Shown: positions 1 through 8,001 of the stretch, in pieces
Position numbering within the stretch: the first letter of the stretch is position 1
Layout: the number at the start of each line of letters is the position of its first letter
NCBI GenBank assembly: GCA_003210095.1
Contig: QCNP01000001.1
Coordinates: 666,001-730,000, forward strand
Source: Pelagibacteraceae bacterium AG-426-E17
Lineage (GTDB): Bacteria > Pseudomonadota > Alphaproteobacteria > Pelagibacterales > Pelagibacteraceae
DNA length: 64,000 nt
Reading direction: 5' to 3'
The notes under the pieces: model-generated
Database searches by the model: none
Seen by the model: the letters and a program-made list of their open reading frames with translations, nothing else
What the model was told of the DNA's origin: nothing
Program-made: the position numbers and the translations under genes

Positions 1-71
1 CTATAGAACTTTCTGGACATGGAATATTTGCTTCCTTCATTAGGTTTTTAAATTCAATTAATTCAGTATGA
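1..71 (+). CDS. C-terminal end of an unidentified protein (partial)
   Basis: An open frame enters from the left edge (first full codon at base 3) and ends at TGA 69-71. The last residues read ELSGHGIFASFIRFLN followed by a short tail. The stop overlaps the next ATG as ATGA, the compact junction seen through this window, which supports a real translated frame in one operon with the glycosyltransferase. Too little is visible to name a family. Confidence 0.5.
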   Translation, partial: IELSGHGIFASFIRFLNSINSV

Positions 72-937
72 AAATCAAAATATTAATTCCTCTTTATAAT
101 GATTGGCAGTCTTTGCTAAAACTTCTAGAAAATATAAATCATCAAATTGACAATGCAGATATGGTTTTTTCTATTCTTGTTGTAAACGATGGATCAATTG
201 AAAAAATCCCGCAAAGATTTCTGGATTGCTCAAAATTTAATTCAATTAAAATAATGAATTTAAAAAATAACATTGGCCATGCGAGATGCATAGCAACTGG
301 TCTTAAATACATAATGGAAAATGAGGAATTTGATTATGTAATACCTATGGATTCTGATGGAGAGGATAGACCAGAAGAAATCAAAGATTTGATTCAAAAA
401 ACAGAAACAAATTTAGAGCTACCAGTGGTTTGTGAGAGAATAAAAAGATCAGAAGGTACATTATTTAAATTATGTTATTTTTTTCATAAACTCATAACAA
501 AAACTTTTACAGGAAAATCGATCAGATTTGGTAATTTTACATGTTTACCCAAAATAATTATAAAAAAATTGATCGAAGAAAAAGCTACTTGGAGTAGTTT
601 CTCAGGAGCATTATCAAAAATCTCAAAAGATAAGATTGCAGTATCATCAGAACGAGGCACTAGGTATTTTGGACCGTCTAAAATGAGTTTTAAAAACTTA
701 ATAGTTCATTCTTTATCTATAATAAGTGTTTTTAAATATAATGTTTTAATTAGGTCAATATTGTTTTTTTTTGTATATCTTTTTTTAATATATGAAAAAA
801 TTTCAGTTATTACCTTAATACCTCTTTTACTGATGATTATATTCAATTTATTGGTTTTTGTAATTTCTAGAAGAGAAAATTTAGAAAATTACAGAAAATC
901 AGATCAGAATATTTTAGATGTAAAAATAATTAAATAG
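68..937 (+). CDS. Family 2 glycosyltransferase, membrane anchored
   Basis: This 289-residue protein is a GT-A fold, family 2 glycosyltransferase. The N-terminal half shows the nucleotide-sugar motifs in order: VVNDGS near residue 40, the NNIGHARCIATGL loop, and MDSDGEDRPEE, whose acidic cluster would hold the metal and nucleotide sugar. The C-terminus (about 225-267) has two hydrophobic helices, an arrangement like polyprenyl-phosphate sugar transferases (dolichol-phosphate mannose synthase type). It probably transfers a sugar onto a lipid carrier or cell-surface glycan at the inner membrane. It overlaps the upstream partial gene by 4 nt, so a larger polysaccharide cluster may lie to the left. 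Donor and acceptor cannot be deduced. Confidence 0.85.
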   Translation: MKIKILIPLYNDWQSLLKLLENINHQIDNADMVFSILVVNDGSIEKIPQRFLDCSKFNSIKIMNLKNNIGHARCIATGLKYIMENEEFDYVIPMDSDGEDRPEEIKDLIQKTETNLELPVVCERIKRSEGTLFKLCYFFHKLITKTFTGKSIRFGNFTCLPKIIIKKLIEEKATWSSFSGALSKISKDKIAVSSERGTRYFGPSKMSFKNLIVHSLSIISVFKYNVLIRSILFFFVYLFLIYEKISVITLIPLLLMIIFNLLVFVISRRENLENYRKSDQNILDVKIIK

Positions 938-952
938 TACTAAAATTTTTAA

Positions 953-3103
953 ATGGAGATTATAAACTTGGAGTCTGTAAAATCATTTGTAGATACACTT
1001 TGGGTGATAAATTGCGCTATATTAGTATTTATCATGCAGGCTGGCTTCATGTGTATGGAAACAGGTCTATCTCGATATAAAAATAGTATAAATGTAGCCT
1101 TAAAGAATGCCGCAGATTTTGGCGTATCAGTTGTAATTTTTTGGATCTTTGGTTTTGGATTAATGTTTGGCAAAAGTTATAATGGCCTTTTTGGAACCGA
1201 CCTATTCTTCTTTAAGACTGATGTTGCAGAATATATGACTTATTTTGTATTTCAGGCAATGTTTGTTGCAACAGCAGCAACAATTATTTCTGGTGCAGTT
1301 GCAGAGCGGATGAAATTTAATGGTTATATAATTATAACTATTTTAGCTACAGGTATTATCTATCCTATTGTTGGCCATTGGACTTGGTCATCAAGTTATC
1401 TAAATAATATGGATGTTGAGAGACAATTACTAGATATTACTGGTCAAATAAATACAACAGGTTGGTTAAGCACTTTAGGGTTTGTAGATTTTGCTGGTAG
1501 CACTATTGTACACTCGGTCGGAGGATGGATAGCACTATCTGCTGTTTTAATTCTTGGACCGAGAATTGGCAAATATTCAAAAGCGAATAAAGGTAAATTT
1601 ACAGGTTCAAGTTTTCCTCTAGCGGTTTTAGGAACCTTAATTCTGTGGTTTGGTTGGTTTGGATTTAATGGTGGAAGTAATGGAGCCATGGATGAGGCTG
1701 TTCCACTTATATTAATTAATACGTTTTTATCAGCATCATTTGGTTTACTTACAGGATTGGGAATTTCATTTTTATTGTTTAAAAAACCAGATCCGTACTA
1801 CATTATTCTAGGACCTTTAGCTGGATTGGTTGCAATCACAGCAGGATGTAACTCAATGACATCGATTATTTCAATTTTTGTTGGAGTCATAGGTGCTGTC
1901 GTAGCAATTACTGTTAACGAAATTTTAAATAAATATGAAATTGATGATGTGGTAGGAGCAATTCCAGTACACTTAGCAGCTGGAGTATGGGGGACTTTAG
2001 CAGTAGGTTTCTTTAGTGACTTAGAAATTCTTGGGACTGATTTAAGCAGGATTGAACAAATCAAAATTCAGTTTATTGGTGTAATTGCAATAGGTTTATT
2101 TGCATTCTTGGGGTCTTTTATTTTTTTAAAGATTTTAAATATTTTTTATCCTTTAAGGGTAAGCCCTATCCAGGAAGAATTAGGTCTAAATATTGCAGAG
2201 CATAATGCAACATCAGTTGAACATGATTTAATTTCAATTTTAGACAAGCAATCAGAGACTGGCGATTTGACAATAAGAGGACCTCAAGATCCATTTACAG
2301 CAGGCGGTGTCATTGGACTGTATTATAATAAATTAATGAGTAAATTGGAGACAAGTGAGTTAGAGAAAAAAAAATGGAGGGACAGAATTACAGGTGAAGT
2401 TAGGCTAGCAGTTAAAGTTCAAGAAAATTTTCTACCTAAAAGAAATTTGGATAATTACCCTGTCCATGGAATTAATTTAGCTGCAAGAGAGGTCTCAGGT
2501 GATTTCTTTAGTTTCTACCCTCATAATGAAAGTGTTTATTTTATAATTGCTGATGTAGCTGGAAAGGGAATTCATGCAGGAATGGTTATGGCAAAAGCTT
2601 CTACCTTATTTGAAATCATGTCGCGTGATAAAGTTGATGTAGACGAAATGGCTTTTCATATGAATAACGATTTATTTTTAACAAAAACTGGTGGAATGTT
2701 TGTTACTTCAATTATTGGAAACTACAATATAAATACTGGTGAAATTGTATGGGTAAATGCAGGTCATCAACCAGCTTTAATTAGAGATCAAAAAGGAGTT
2801 TTTGAAGAATATGAGAGTAAATCACCCCCTTTAGGAATTATTAAACAAGGATCAAAATCTAACTATTTTGTTAATAAATATAAATTAAATGGCCGTAGGT
2901 TTTATGCCTTCACTGATGGTATGTCTGAGAGTTTAGACAAAAACAATAATGAGATCGGTATTCAAGGTTCTAAAGATATTATAAATACCAATTTTAACAA
3001 GGACCCAAATGATGAATTAAATAGTATTGCAAAAGAACTTGCCACCAATGCGAATAATAAGACACTAACTGATGACCTTACTCTTATTGTTATAGGAAAA
3101 TAA
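953..3103 (+). CDS. Ammonium transporter (Amt) fused to SpoIIE/PP2C phosphatase
   Basis: The 716-residue protein joins two complete modules. Residues about 1-420 are an Amt/Rh ammonium channel with FIMQAGFMCMETG, the AERMKF motif, and both pore histidines of the twin-His pair (H187 in VHSVGGW, H340 in AIPVHLAAGVWG). After a linker, residues about 475-716 are a PPM/SpoIIE serine phosphatase: VQENFLPK, REVSGDFF, IADVAGKG, NAGHQPAL, KSPPLGI, FTDGMSES and TDDLTL give the metal-binding aspartates. This suggests a transceptor in which ammonium occupancy or flux sets the dephosphorylation of a STAS protein. Two STAS proteins and their kinase lie about 20 kb downstream. No Shine-Dalgarno is evident; the first ATG fits the usual Amt N-terminus. 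Domain calls are firm; the sensing role and target are inference. Confidence 0.93.
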   Translation: MEIINLESVKSFVDTLWVINCAILVFIMQAGFMCMETGLSRYKNSINVALKNAADFGVSVVIFWIFGFGLMFGKSYNGLFGTDLFFFKTDVAEYMTYFVFQAMFVATAATIISGAVAERMKFNGYIIITILATGIIYPIVGHWTWSSSYLNNMDVERQLLDITGQINTTGWLSTLGFVDFAGSTIVHSVGGWIALSAVLILGPRIGKYSKANKGKFTGSSFPLAVLGTLILWFGWFGFNGGSNGAMDEAVPLILINTFLSASFGLLTGLGISFLLFKKPDPYYIILGPLAGLVAITAGCNSMTSIISIFVGVIGAVVAITVNEILNKYEIDDVVGAIPVHLAAGVWGTLAVGFFSDLEILGTDLSRIEQIKIQFIGVIAIGLFAFLGSFIFLKILNIFYPLRVSPIQEELGLNIAEHNATSVEHDLISILDKQSETGDLTIRGPQDPFTAGGVIGLYYNKLMSKLETSELEKKKWRDRITGEVRLAVKVQENFLPKRNLDNYPVHGINLAAREVSGDFFSFYPHNESVYFIIADVAGKGIHAGMVMAKASTLFEIMSRDKVDVDEMAFHMNNDLFLTKTGGMFVTSIIGNYNINTGEIVWVNAGHQPALIRDQKGVFEEYESKSPPLGIIKQGSKSNYFVNKYKLNGRRFYAFTDGMSESLDKNNNEIGIQGSKDIINTNFNKDPNDELNSIAKELATNANNKTLTDDLTLIVIGK

Positions 3104-3115
3104 CAAATTGATTTT

Positions 3116-4396
3116 TTAATCAATCCGAATTTTTGGCATACAATAAAAATCTGCAGTGTCTATTTTTGATGAATATTCTCTCCTCATATTCCATTTCTTG
3201 TGAACCCCAGCACTTGCAAGACTTAAAGTAGATCTACCATATCGGTAGTTAGTATTATCAATTGACCTCATTAAATTATTTATTTTTTCGTCTTTTTCAC
3301 ATGAAAATAAATTTTTTCTTTCAGCATCATTTGACAATCCTGTTAGCATTACTCCTGCTTTTTGATATCGATAACCATTTTTAAAAATATTTTCTAAAAT
3401 TGAAACTGCTGCTTTTACTATTTCAATACTATTATTTGTTGCAATTGGAAAATCTATTGTTTTAGAATTTGAATAGTATCCAAAGTTTCTTTGAAAAGGA
3501 CTTGTTCTAACAAAAACGGTTATTGATTTTGCGACTAAAGACTCAGACCTTACTTTTTCAGAAGCATTTAAACAATAATTTGCAACCGCCTCTTTCAACT
3601 CTTGGAAACTTTCAACTCTTTTGCCAAAAGAACGTGAAACCACGCAACTCTTTCTCTTTGAAGCTGTTTTTTCAAGATCTATACACTGCACACCTCTTAG
3701 TTCCATTGCTGTTCTTGAGCTTAAAACATTTGAGGTTTTTTTTATCCAAGTATTAGATTTATTTTTTAATTGTTTAGCATTATAAATTCCGTTCTTCTGA
3801 TAAAACTTAGTTAATTGTCTACCAACTCCCCAAACTTCATTTATTTCGATTTTTTCTAATATTGGATCGAGATTTTCGATACCAATTAAACTAGTAACAC
3901 CCGATTGCTTTTTCTTTGCGATATGATTTGCAACTTTACTTAGTGTTTTAGTTTTTGCTATTCCAATGCTAGTTGGAATACCAGTCCATTGTAATACTGT
4001 ATTTCTTATTTCTTTACCGACATCTATTATTTCATTATCTGGAAAGTTGGACAAATCCATAAACGCCTCGTCTATTGAATAAACTTCTATGTCAGAATTA
4101 AATCTTTTTAGTGTTCTCATTACCCTTCTTGATAAGTCTCCATATAAAGAATAGTTTGAGGAAAAAACTTGTACGTTATTTTTAATAATTATTTCTTTTG
4201 CTTTGAAATATGGCTCGCCCATTTTTATTCCAAGAGCTTTTGCTTCGTTAGACCTTGAAATAATACAACCATCGTTGTTAGATAAAACTACAACAGGTTT
4301 TTTTCTTATTTTAGGATTAAATAATCTTTCACAAGATACGTAAAAAGAATTACAATCAACTAACGCTATTTTTTTAGTAAACCGAATGGATGACAT
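3116..4396 (-). CDS. umuC: DNA polymerase V catalytic subunit UmuC (Y family)
   Basis: This 426-residue protein is an error-prone Y-family polymerase, close to the usual UmuC length. It starts with the palm motif ALVDCNSFYVSCE (first catalytic Asp), then VVVLSNNDGCIISRS, then VYSIDEAFMD with the second catalytic Asp-Glu pair, and GIAKTKTLSKVANHIAKK of the thumb. With processed UmuD it would copy past DNA lesions in the SOS response. Its start lies inside the end of umuD (23-nt overlap), indicating one transcript and coupled translation. The gene ends 12 nt from the convergent Amt-phosphatase gene. Confidence 0.95.
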   Translation of the reverse strand: MSSIRFTKKIALVDCNSFYVSCERLFNPKIRKKPVVVLSNNDGCIISRSNEAKALGIKMGEPYFKAKEIIIKNNVQVFSSNYSLYGDLSRRVMRTLKRFNSDIEVYSIDEAFMDLSNFPDNEIIDVGKEIRNTVLQWTGIPTSIGIAKTKTLSKVANHIAKKKQSGVTSLIGIENLDPILEKIEINEVWGVGRQLTKFYQKNGIYNAKQLKNKSNTWIKKTSNVLSSRTAMELRGVQCIDLEKTASKRKSCVVSRSFGKRVESFQELKEAVANYCLNASEKVRSESLVAKSITVFVRTSPFQRNFGYYSNSKTIDFPIATNNSIEIVKAAVSILENIFKNGYRYQKAGVMLTGLSNDAERKNLFSCEKDEKINNLMRSIDNTNYRYGRSTLSLASAGVHKKWNMRREYSSKIDTADFYCMPKIRID

Positions 4397-4769
4397 AAGT
4401 TACAACTCCCCAAATAAAAATATCTTCTTCTTCATTAATTAAAATTCGATCTTTGAAATTTTTGGATCCTGAAGTGAGAAATTTTTTGTCTCTTTCTTGA
4501 ACAAAACTTTTAACAACTAATTCATCGTGAACATTTGCAATTACAGTTGAAAAATTTTTTGGTTTTAAACTTTTATCGACTACCAATATATCCCCATCAT
4601 TTATACCAACATCAGTCATTGATTTACCTTGTACTCTGATTACAAAAGTTGCCGGGACATTTCTTATTAAATGAACATTAAGATCTATATCTTCTTCTAT
4701 ATAGTCTGTAGCAGGAGATGGGAAACCAGCTCCAGCTTTATGTAAGTAATAAGGTATTGTGATCTTCAT
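4374..4769 (-). CDS. umuD: UmuD, RecA-assisted self-cleaving subunit of Pol V
   Basis: The 131-residue protein is a LexA/UmuD-type S24 peptidase. The cleavage region reads AGAGFPSPATDY (predicted cut A14-G15). The nucleophile is Ser50 in VQGKSMTD and the general base Lys87 in DELVVKSF. The arm before the cut is about 10 residues shorter than in the E. coli protein. RecA filament contact triggers self-cleavage to UmuD', which partners UmuC. The gene heads the umuDC operon and has a LexA-type operator only 4 nt before its ATG, so SOS control is strongly indicated. No in-frame alternative start is visible upstream. Confidence 0.94.
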   Translation of the reverse strand: MKITIPYYLHKAGAGFPSPATDYIEEDIDLNVHLIRNVPATFVIRVQGKSMTDVGINDGDILVVDKSLKPKNFSTVIANVHDELVVKSFVQERDKKFLTSGSKNFKDRILINEEEDIFIWGVVTYVIHSVY

Positions 4770-4773
4770 AAAT

Positions 4774-4788
4774 GTTCTTATTTTGTTC
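4774..4788 (-). promoter_or_regulatory. SOS box (alphaproteobacterial LexA operator) of umuDC
   Basis: On the plus strand the site reads GTTC, seven bases, GTTC, the direct-repeat LexA operator typical of alphaproteobacteria. It sits 5-19 nt before the umuD ATG, where a ribosome site would normally be. LexA bound here would block an elongating polymerase or a start site very near the gene. The match is exact and the gene is a classic SOS target. Confidence 0.8.
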
Positions 4789-4936
4789 TTTTTAGATTTA
4801 TAGCCTAATAATTAAATATAGTCAAATAGGTTGTATTTTGAGTCTGAAATTGAATCAAAAGTGAATCAAAGGGTGAACATTAAAACTAGATATTGTTGTG
4901 TTGTGGATAACTTTTACAATGGATAGACTAAATAAG

Positions 4937-5305
4937 ATGAGAAAATTAACCTGTCATTGTGGTCTAATCGAAATAGAAGTTAACATAAAAAAAAGTTTTG
5001 AGGATTTATATAGATGTAATTGTTCTATGTGTATTAGAAAAGGTGCAATTACCGCAATTGTCGATAAGAAAGACTTAAAAGTTATTAAAGGTATGGATAA
5101 ATTAACATGCTATCAATTCAAAACAAATGTAGCAAAACATTATTTTTGCTCTAATTGCGGAATTCAAACTCACAATTTAAGAAGAAGAGATCCAAATACG
5201 TATGGTATTAATGTTGCGTGTATCAATGACATATCTACAAAAGAATTGTTTAATTTTAAAGTTAGAATAAATGATGGAAGAAATCACATAATGGATAGAA
5301 AATAA
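4937..5305 (+). CDS. GFA-domain zinc protein, copy 1
   Basis: A 122-residue protein of the GFA (glutathione-dependent formaldehyde-activating enzyme-like) family, a small zinc-binding beta fold. Cysteine pairs are seen in LTCHCG, RCNCSMC and FCSNCGIQTHN, the usual metal-ligand spacing. I chose the ATG at 4937 instead of a GTG at 4898 or ATG at 4919. It makes the protein begin MRKLTCHCG, matching the MKKKLTCHCG start of its neighbour and giving almost the same length. The next gene is a clear tandem paralogue 2 nt away. Family members are diverse, and formaldehyde or glutathione chemistry is not shown by the sequence. Confidence 0.82.
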   Translation: MRKLTCHCGLIEIEVNIKKSFEDLYRCNCSMCIRKGAITAIVDKKDLKVIKGMDKLTCYQFKTNVAKHYFCSNCGIQTHNLRRRDPNTYGINVACINDISTKELFNFKVRINDGRNHIMDRK

Positions 5306-5307
5306 TT

Positions 5308-5679
5308 ATGAAAAAAAAACTGACATGCCACTGTGGTAAGTTTGAAGCCGAGGTTATTATACCAGAGAAGGGTATTGAAAAAGTTATGAGATGTAATTGT
5401 ACTTTATGTAAGAGAAAGGGTTATGTAATTGGAGTTTTAGGAGAGAATGATTTTAAAATTATAAAAGGTGAAAATTTATTAAAACTTTATCAATATTATA
5501 CTAAAGCTGCTAAACATTATTTCTGTTCAGTATGTGGGATTCATACACATAACAGACCAAGAATAAATCCTAAAATCTATGGAATTAATATTGCATGTGT
5601 TGAAGGTATCGACCCGTTTGTACTAGAAAATGTTGGGCTTAACGATGGTGAAAACCACCCTTTAGATCAAAAGAAATAA
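5308..5679 (+). CDS. GFA-domain zinc protein, copy 2
   Basis: This 123-residue GFA-family protein is homologous to the gene just before it. It keeps LTCHCG, RCNCTLC, the AAKHYFCSVCGIHTHN block and the terminal GLNDGENH element at matching positions. The pair arose by tandem duplication but has diverged well beyond recent copies. The stop codon overlaps the following ATG by one base, so all three genes probably share a transcript. The zinc-binding fold is clear; the substrate is unknown. Confidence 0.85.
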   Translation: MKKKLTCHCGKFEAEVIIPEKGIEKVMRCNCTLCKRKGYVIGVLGENDFKIIKGENLLKLYQYYTKAAKHYFCSVCGIHTHNRPRINPKIYGINIACVEGIDPFVLENVGLNDGENHPLDQKK

Positions 5680-6608
5680 TGCAAAATTATTCTGATTGTT
5701 TTCAAAAAGTAAAGAAGAAATGTTTTAATTTTATATCTGCACAAGAAACTAAAAAAGAAAAATTTAAAAATAAAGAAAAAATGATAAAAGACTTCTTAAT
5801 TCCGATTTGTTTTTGGATATTTAAACATAAGCCAAAAAACAAAACTTATATTATTGGACTTGCGGGTGGACAAGGAACTGGAAAGACAACTATTTCCTCT
5901 TTAATTAAATTAATATTGTCATACTATTTTAAATTGAATGTATTTAAAGTTTCAATCGATGACTTTTATAAAACAAGAAAAGAAAGATTAAAACTGTCAA
6001 AAACAAAACACCCATTACTTTTAACAAGAGGCGTCCCAGGAACTCATGATATTGATATGATGAACAAACTTTTTTCAAACATAAAAAAAACAAAATTTAG
6101 AACCATGTTAATACCCAAATTCGATAAATCAATTGATGATAGGTATAATAAAAAATTTTGGTATAAGATTAAAAAGAAACCAGATATTTTAATTTTAGAG
6201 GGATGGTGTGTTGGAGCTAAACCTGAAAAAGAAAATACTTTATACACGCCAATAAATAAATTAGAGAAAAATTTAGACAGCAAAAACAAATGGAGATTTC
6301 ACGTTAATAATCAATTAAAAAATAAATATGCTAAATTATTTAATCAAATGCATAGTTTATTATATTTAAAGGCTAAAAACTTTAATGTACTTAAAAGATG
6401 GAGAATAAAACAAGAAAAAAAACTACAATTGAAAAACAAAAATAAAAAAAATAATAAAATTATGAATAATTTAGAGGTTTTAAACTTTATGATGACTTAT
6501 CAAAGGATCACACAAAATATGTTTAAAATTGCACCAAAACATTCATCAATTATTATTGACTTAAACGATAGACATCAAATAAAAAGAGTGAAATTTAATA
6601 ATGCATAG
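5679..6608 (+). CDS. P-loop kinase, probable D-glycerate 3-kinase
   Basis: The 309-residue protein has a Walker A loop GLAGGQGTGKTT near residue 62, then SIDDFYKTRKER and a TRGVPGTHD segment, and later LILEGWCVG. This order is characteristic of the uridine kinase/PRK-like family that includes plant and cyanobacterial D-glycerate 3-kinase (GLYK), which phosphorylates glycerate to 3-phosphoglycerate. About 50 residues precede the P-loop. It is very lysine-rich, as expected in an AT-rich genome. It starts within the stop of the GFA gene and overlaps the TolC-like gene by 8 nt. Fold is sure, substrate probable. Confidence 0.75.
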   Translation: MQNYSDCFQKVKKKCFNFISAQETKKEKFKNKEKMIKDFLIPICFWIFKHKPKNKTYIIGLAGGQGTGKTTISSLIKLILSYYFKLNVFKVSIDDFYKTRKERLKLSKTKHPLLLTRGVPGTHDIDMMNKLFSNIKKTKFRTMLIPKFDKSIDDRYNKKFWYKIKKKPDILILEGWCVGAKPEKENTLYTPINKLEKNLDSKNKWRFHVNNQLKNKYAKLFNQMHSLLYLKAKNFNVLKRWRIKQEKKLQLKNKNKKNNKIMNNLEVLNFMMTYQRITQNMFKIAPKHSSIIIDLNDRHQIKRVKFNNA

Positions 6609-7905
6609 AAAAATAATATTTATAATTTTATATTACTGCTTAACTATAAGTTATTCTTACGCTAATGACTTAATGAAAGCGTTGTCAGATGCATACTATA
6701 AAAATCCAGAGCTTAACGCTGAAAGAGAAAATATTTTAGTATCTAAAGAAGATCTTAAGATATCTAGAAGTGAATTTTTACCCTCTATAACAATTACAGG
6801 AAGTAAAAGTGAACAAACAACCGATAAACTAACGGATAGATCTGGAAACGACGCGACAATTACAGATGTAGATACTGAAACTCAAAAAATAACTATTGAA
6901 CAAACTTTATTCCAAGGGCTTGGTGGAAAAGCAGATTTAGACAAAAGCAAGATCGGGATATTTTTGGCAGAAGCAAATTTACTTAAAAAAGAACAAGAAA
7001 TCATCTTAACAGCAGCAGAAGCTTATAGTGGCCTAATTTTAGCAAATAAAAAGCTAAACATTAATAAAGAGAATTTAAGTTTATTAGAGAGACAAGTTGA
7101 AACAGATCAAAATAGATTAGAAAATGGATTAATTACACTTGCAGACTTAGCCCAATCAGAATCTTCACTTGCAGGAGCTGAGGCACAATTCATAAGTGCT
7201 AAAAATGATCTAGTAACAGCTAAATTAACTTATGAAAAAATTATCGGACCTTTAGCTAATATTAATTTAATTAATGGAAGTATAAATTTAGACTTCAATA
7301 TCCCCGAAAGCTTAGCTAAGGCTATAGAATTATCTATTGGCAATAATCCAAATTTAATAATTGCAAAATTAGAGTATGAACAATCGCAACAAGATGTTAA
7401 GATAGCTATGTCAGAATTCTCGCCGACTGCTACATTGTCTGCAGAATCTACTAAATCAAATGATTTAAGTTCAACAGTAGACGAAAGAGAACAAGAAACT
7501 CTTAAAGCAGAAATATCATGGCCTCTATTCAAAGGAGGGAAAAATTCAGCATCTTTAAAAAGAAGTAAAAGATTAAATAATAGAAAAAAACTTCTTTTAG
7601 ACAACGCGCTCAGAACCAATGAAACAAATGTTGCAAGCGCCTGGTCTAGTTTTCAGTCATCAAATAGCGCCTTAACATCGGTTAGATCTCAAGTTAATGC
7701 AGCAGAAATTGCAAACGAGGGTATAACAGTTGAGTATGAAACAGGTCTTGGAAGAACTACTTTAGATGTTATTCAATCAAATACTATTTTACTTACATCA
7801 AGAATTAATTTAGCTAATTCTGAGAGAAATTTTTTCTTATCTCAGCTTGAGCTATTAAAATCAGTAGGACTTTTAAACGCCAAATATCTCAAAATAGTTA
7901 AGTAA
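6601..7905 (+). CDS. TolC-family outer membrane channel protein
   Basis: A 434-residue outer-membrane efflux protein (OEP/TolC family). It has a signal peptide (hydrophobic stretch ending about SYSYA, residue 21), then two homologous halves rich in long helices. The half-typical features are DAYYKNPELNAERENI, EQTLFQGLGGKADL, and in the second half AELSIGNNPNL-like and SWPLFKGGKNSASL segments. It would form a trimeric exit duct for type I secretion or drug export with an inner-membrane partner not present in this window. Length fits the family. It overlaps the kinase gene by 8 nt and is followed by the recA promoter region. Confidence 0.9.
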   Translation: MHRKIIFIILYYCLTISYSYANDLMKALSDAYYKNPELNAERENILVSKEDLKISRSEFLPSITITGSKSEQTTDKLTDRSGNDATITDVDTETQKITIEQTLFQGLGGKADLDKSKIGIFLAEANLLKKEQEIILTAAEAYSGLILANKKLNINKENLSLLERQVETDQNRLENGLITLADLAQSESSLAGAEAQFISAKNDLVTAKLTYEKIIGPLANINLINGSINLDFNIPESLAKAIELSIGNNPNLIIAKLEYEQSQQDVKIAMSEFSPTATLSAESTKSNDLSSTVDEREQETLKAEISWPLFKGGKNSASLKRSKRLNNRKKLLLDNALRTNETNVASAWSSFQSSNSALTSVRSQVNAAEIANEGITVEYETGLGRTTLDVIQSNTILLTSRINLANSERNFFLSQLELLKSVGLLNAKYLKIVK

Positions 7906-7936
7906 ACAGGCTATTATTTTTAATTCTTGCTTATGA

Positions 7937-7951
7937 GAACAAAATGTGTAC
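7937..7951 (+). promoter_or_regulatory. Candidate SOS box upstream of recA
   Basis: GAAC, seven bases, GTAC lies 50 nt before the recA ATG. It differs by one base from the alphaproteobacterial operator GAAC-N7-GAAC. The position and target gene fit LexA control, and an exact box is present at umuDC in the same window. The mismatch keeps this at moderate confidence. Confidence 0.5.
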
Positions 7952-8001
7952 ATTTATAAACATGATTCGTATGTTAAAAAACACAAAAAAAGAGGCAAAA
8001 T

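Noticed and set aside
3107-3124. Hairpin ATTGATT-TTTT-AATCAAT between the Amt-phosphatase and umuC ends
   Set aside because: Stem is short and AT-rich with no T tract after it; too weak to call a terminator.
4898-4936. N-terminal extension of the first GFA gene to a GTG start
   Set aside because: The adjacent paralogue begins directly at the conserved cysteine motif, so ATG 4937 is the better start.
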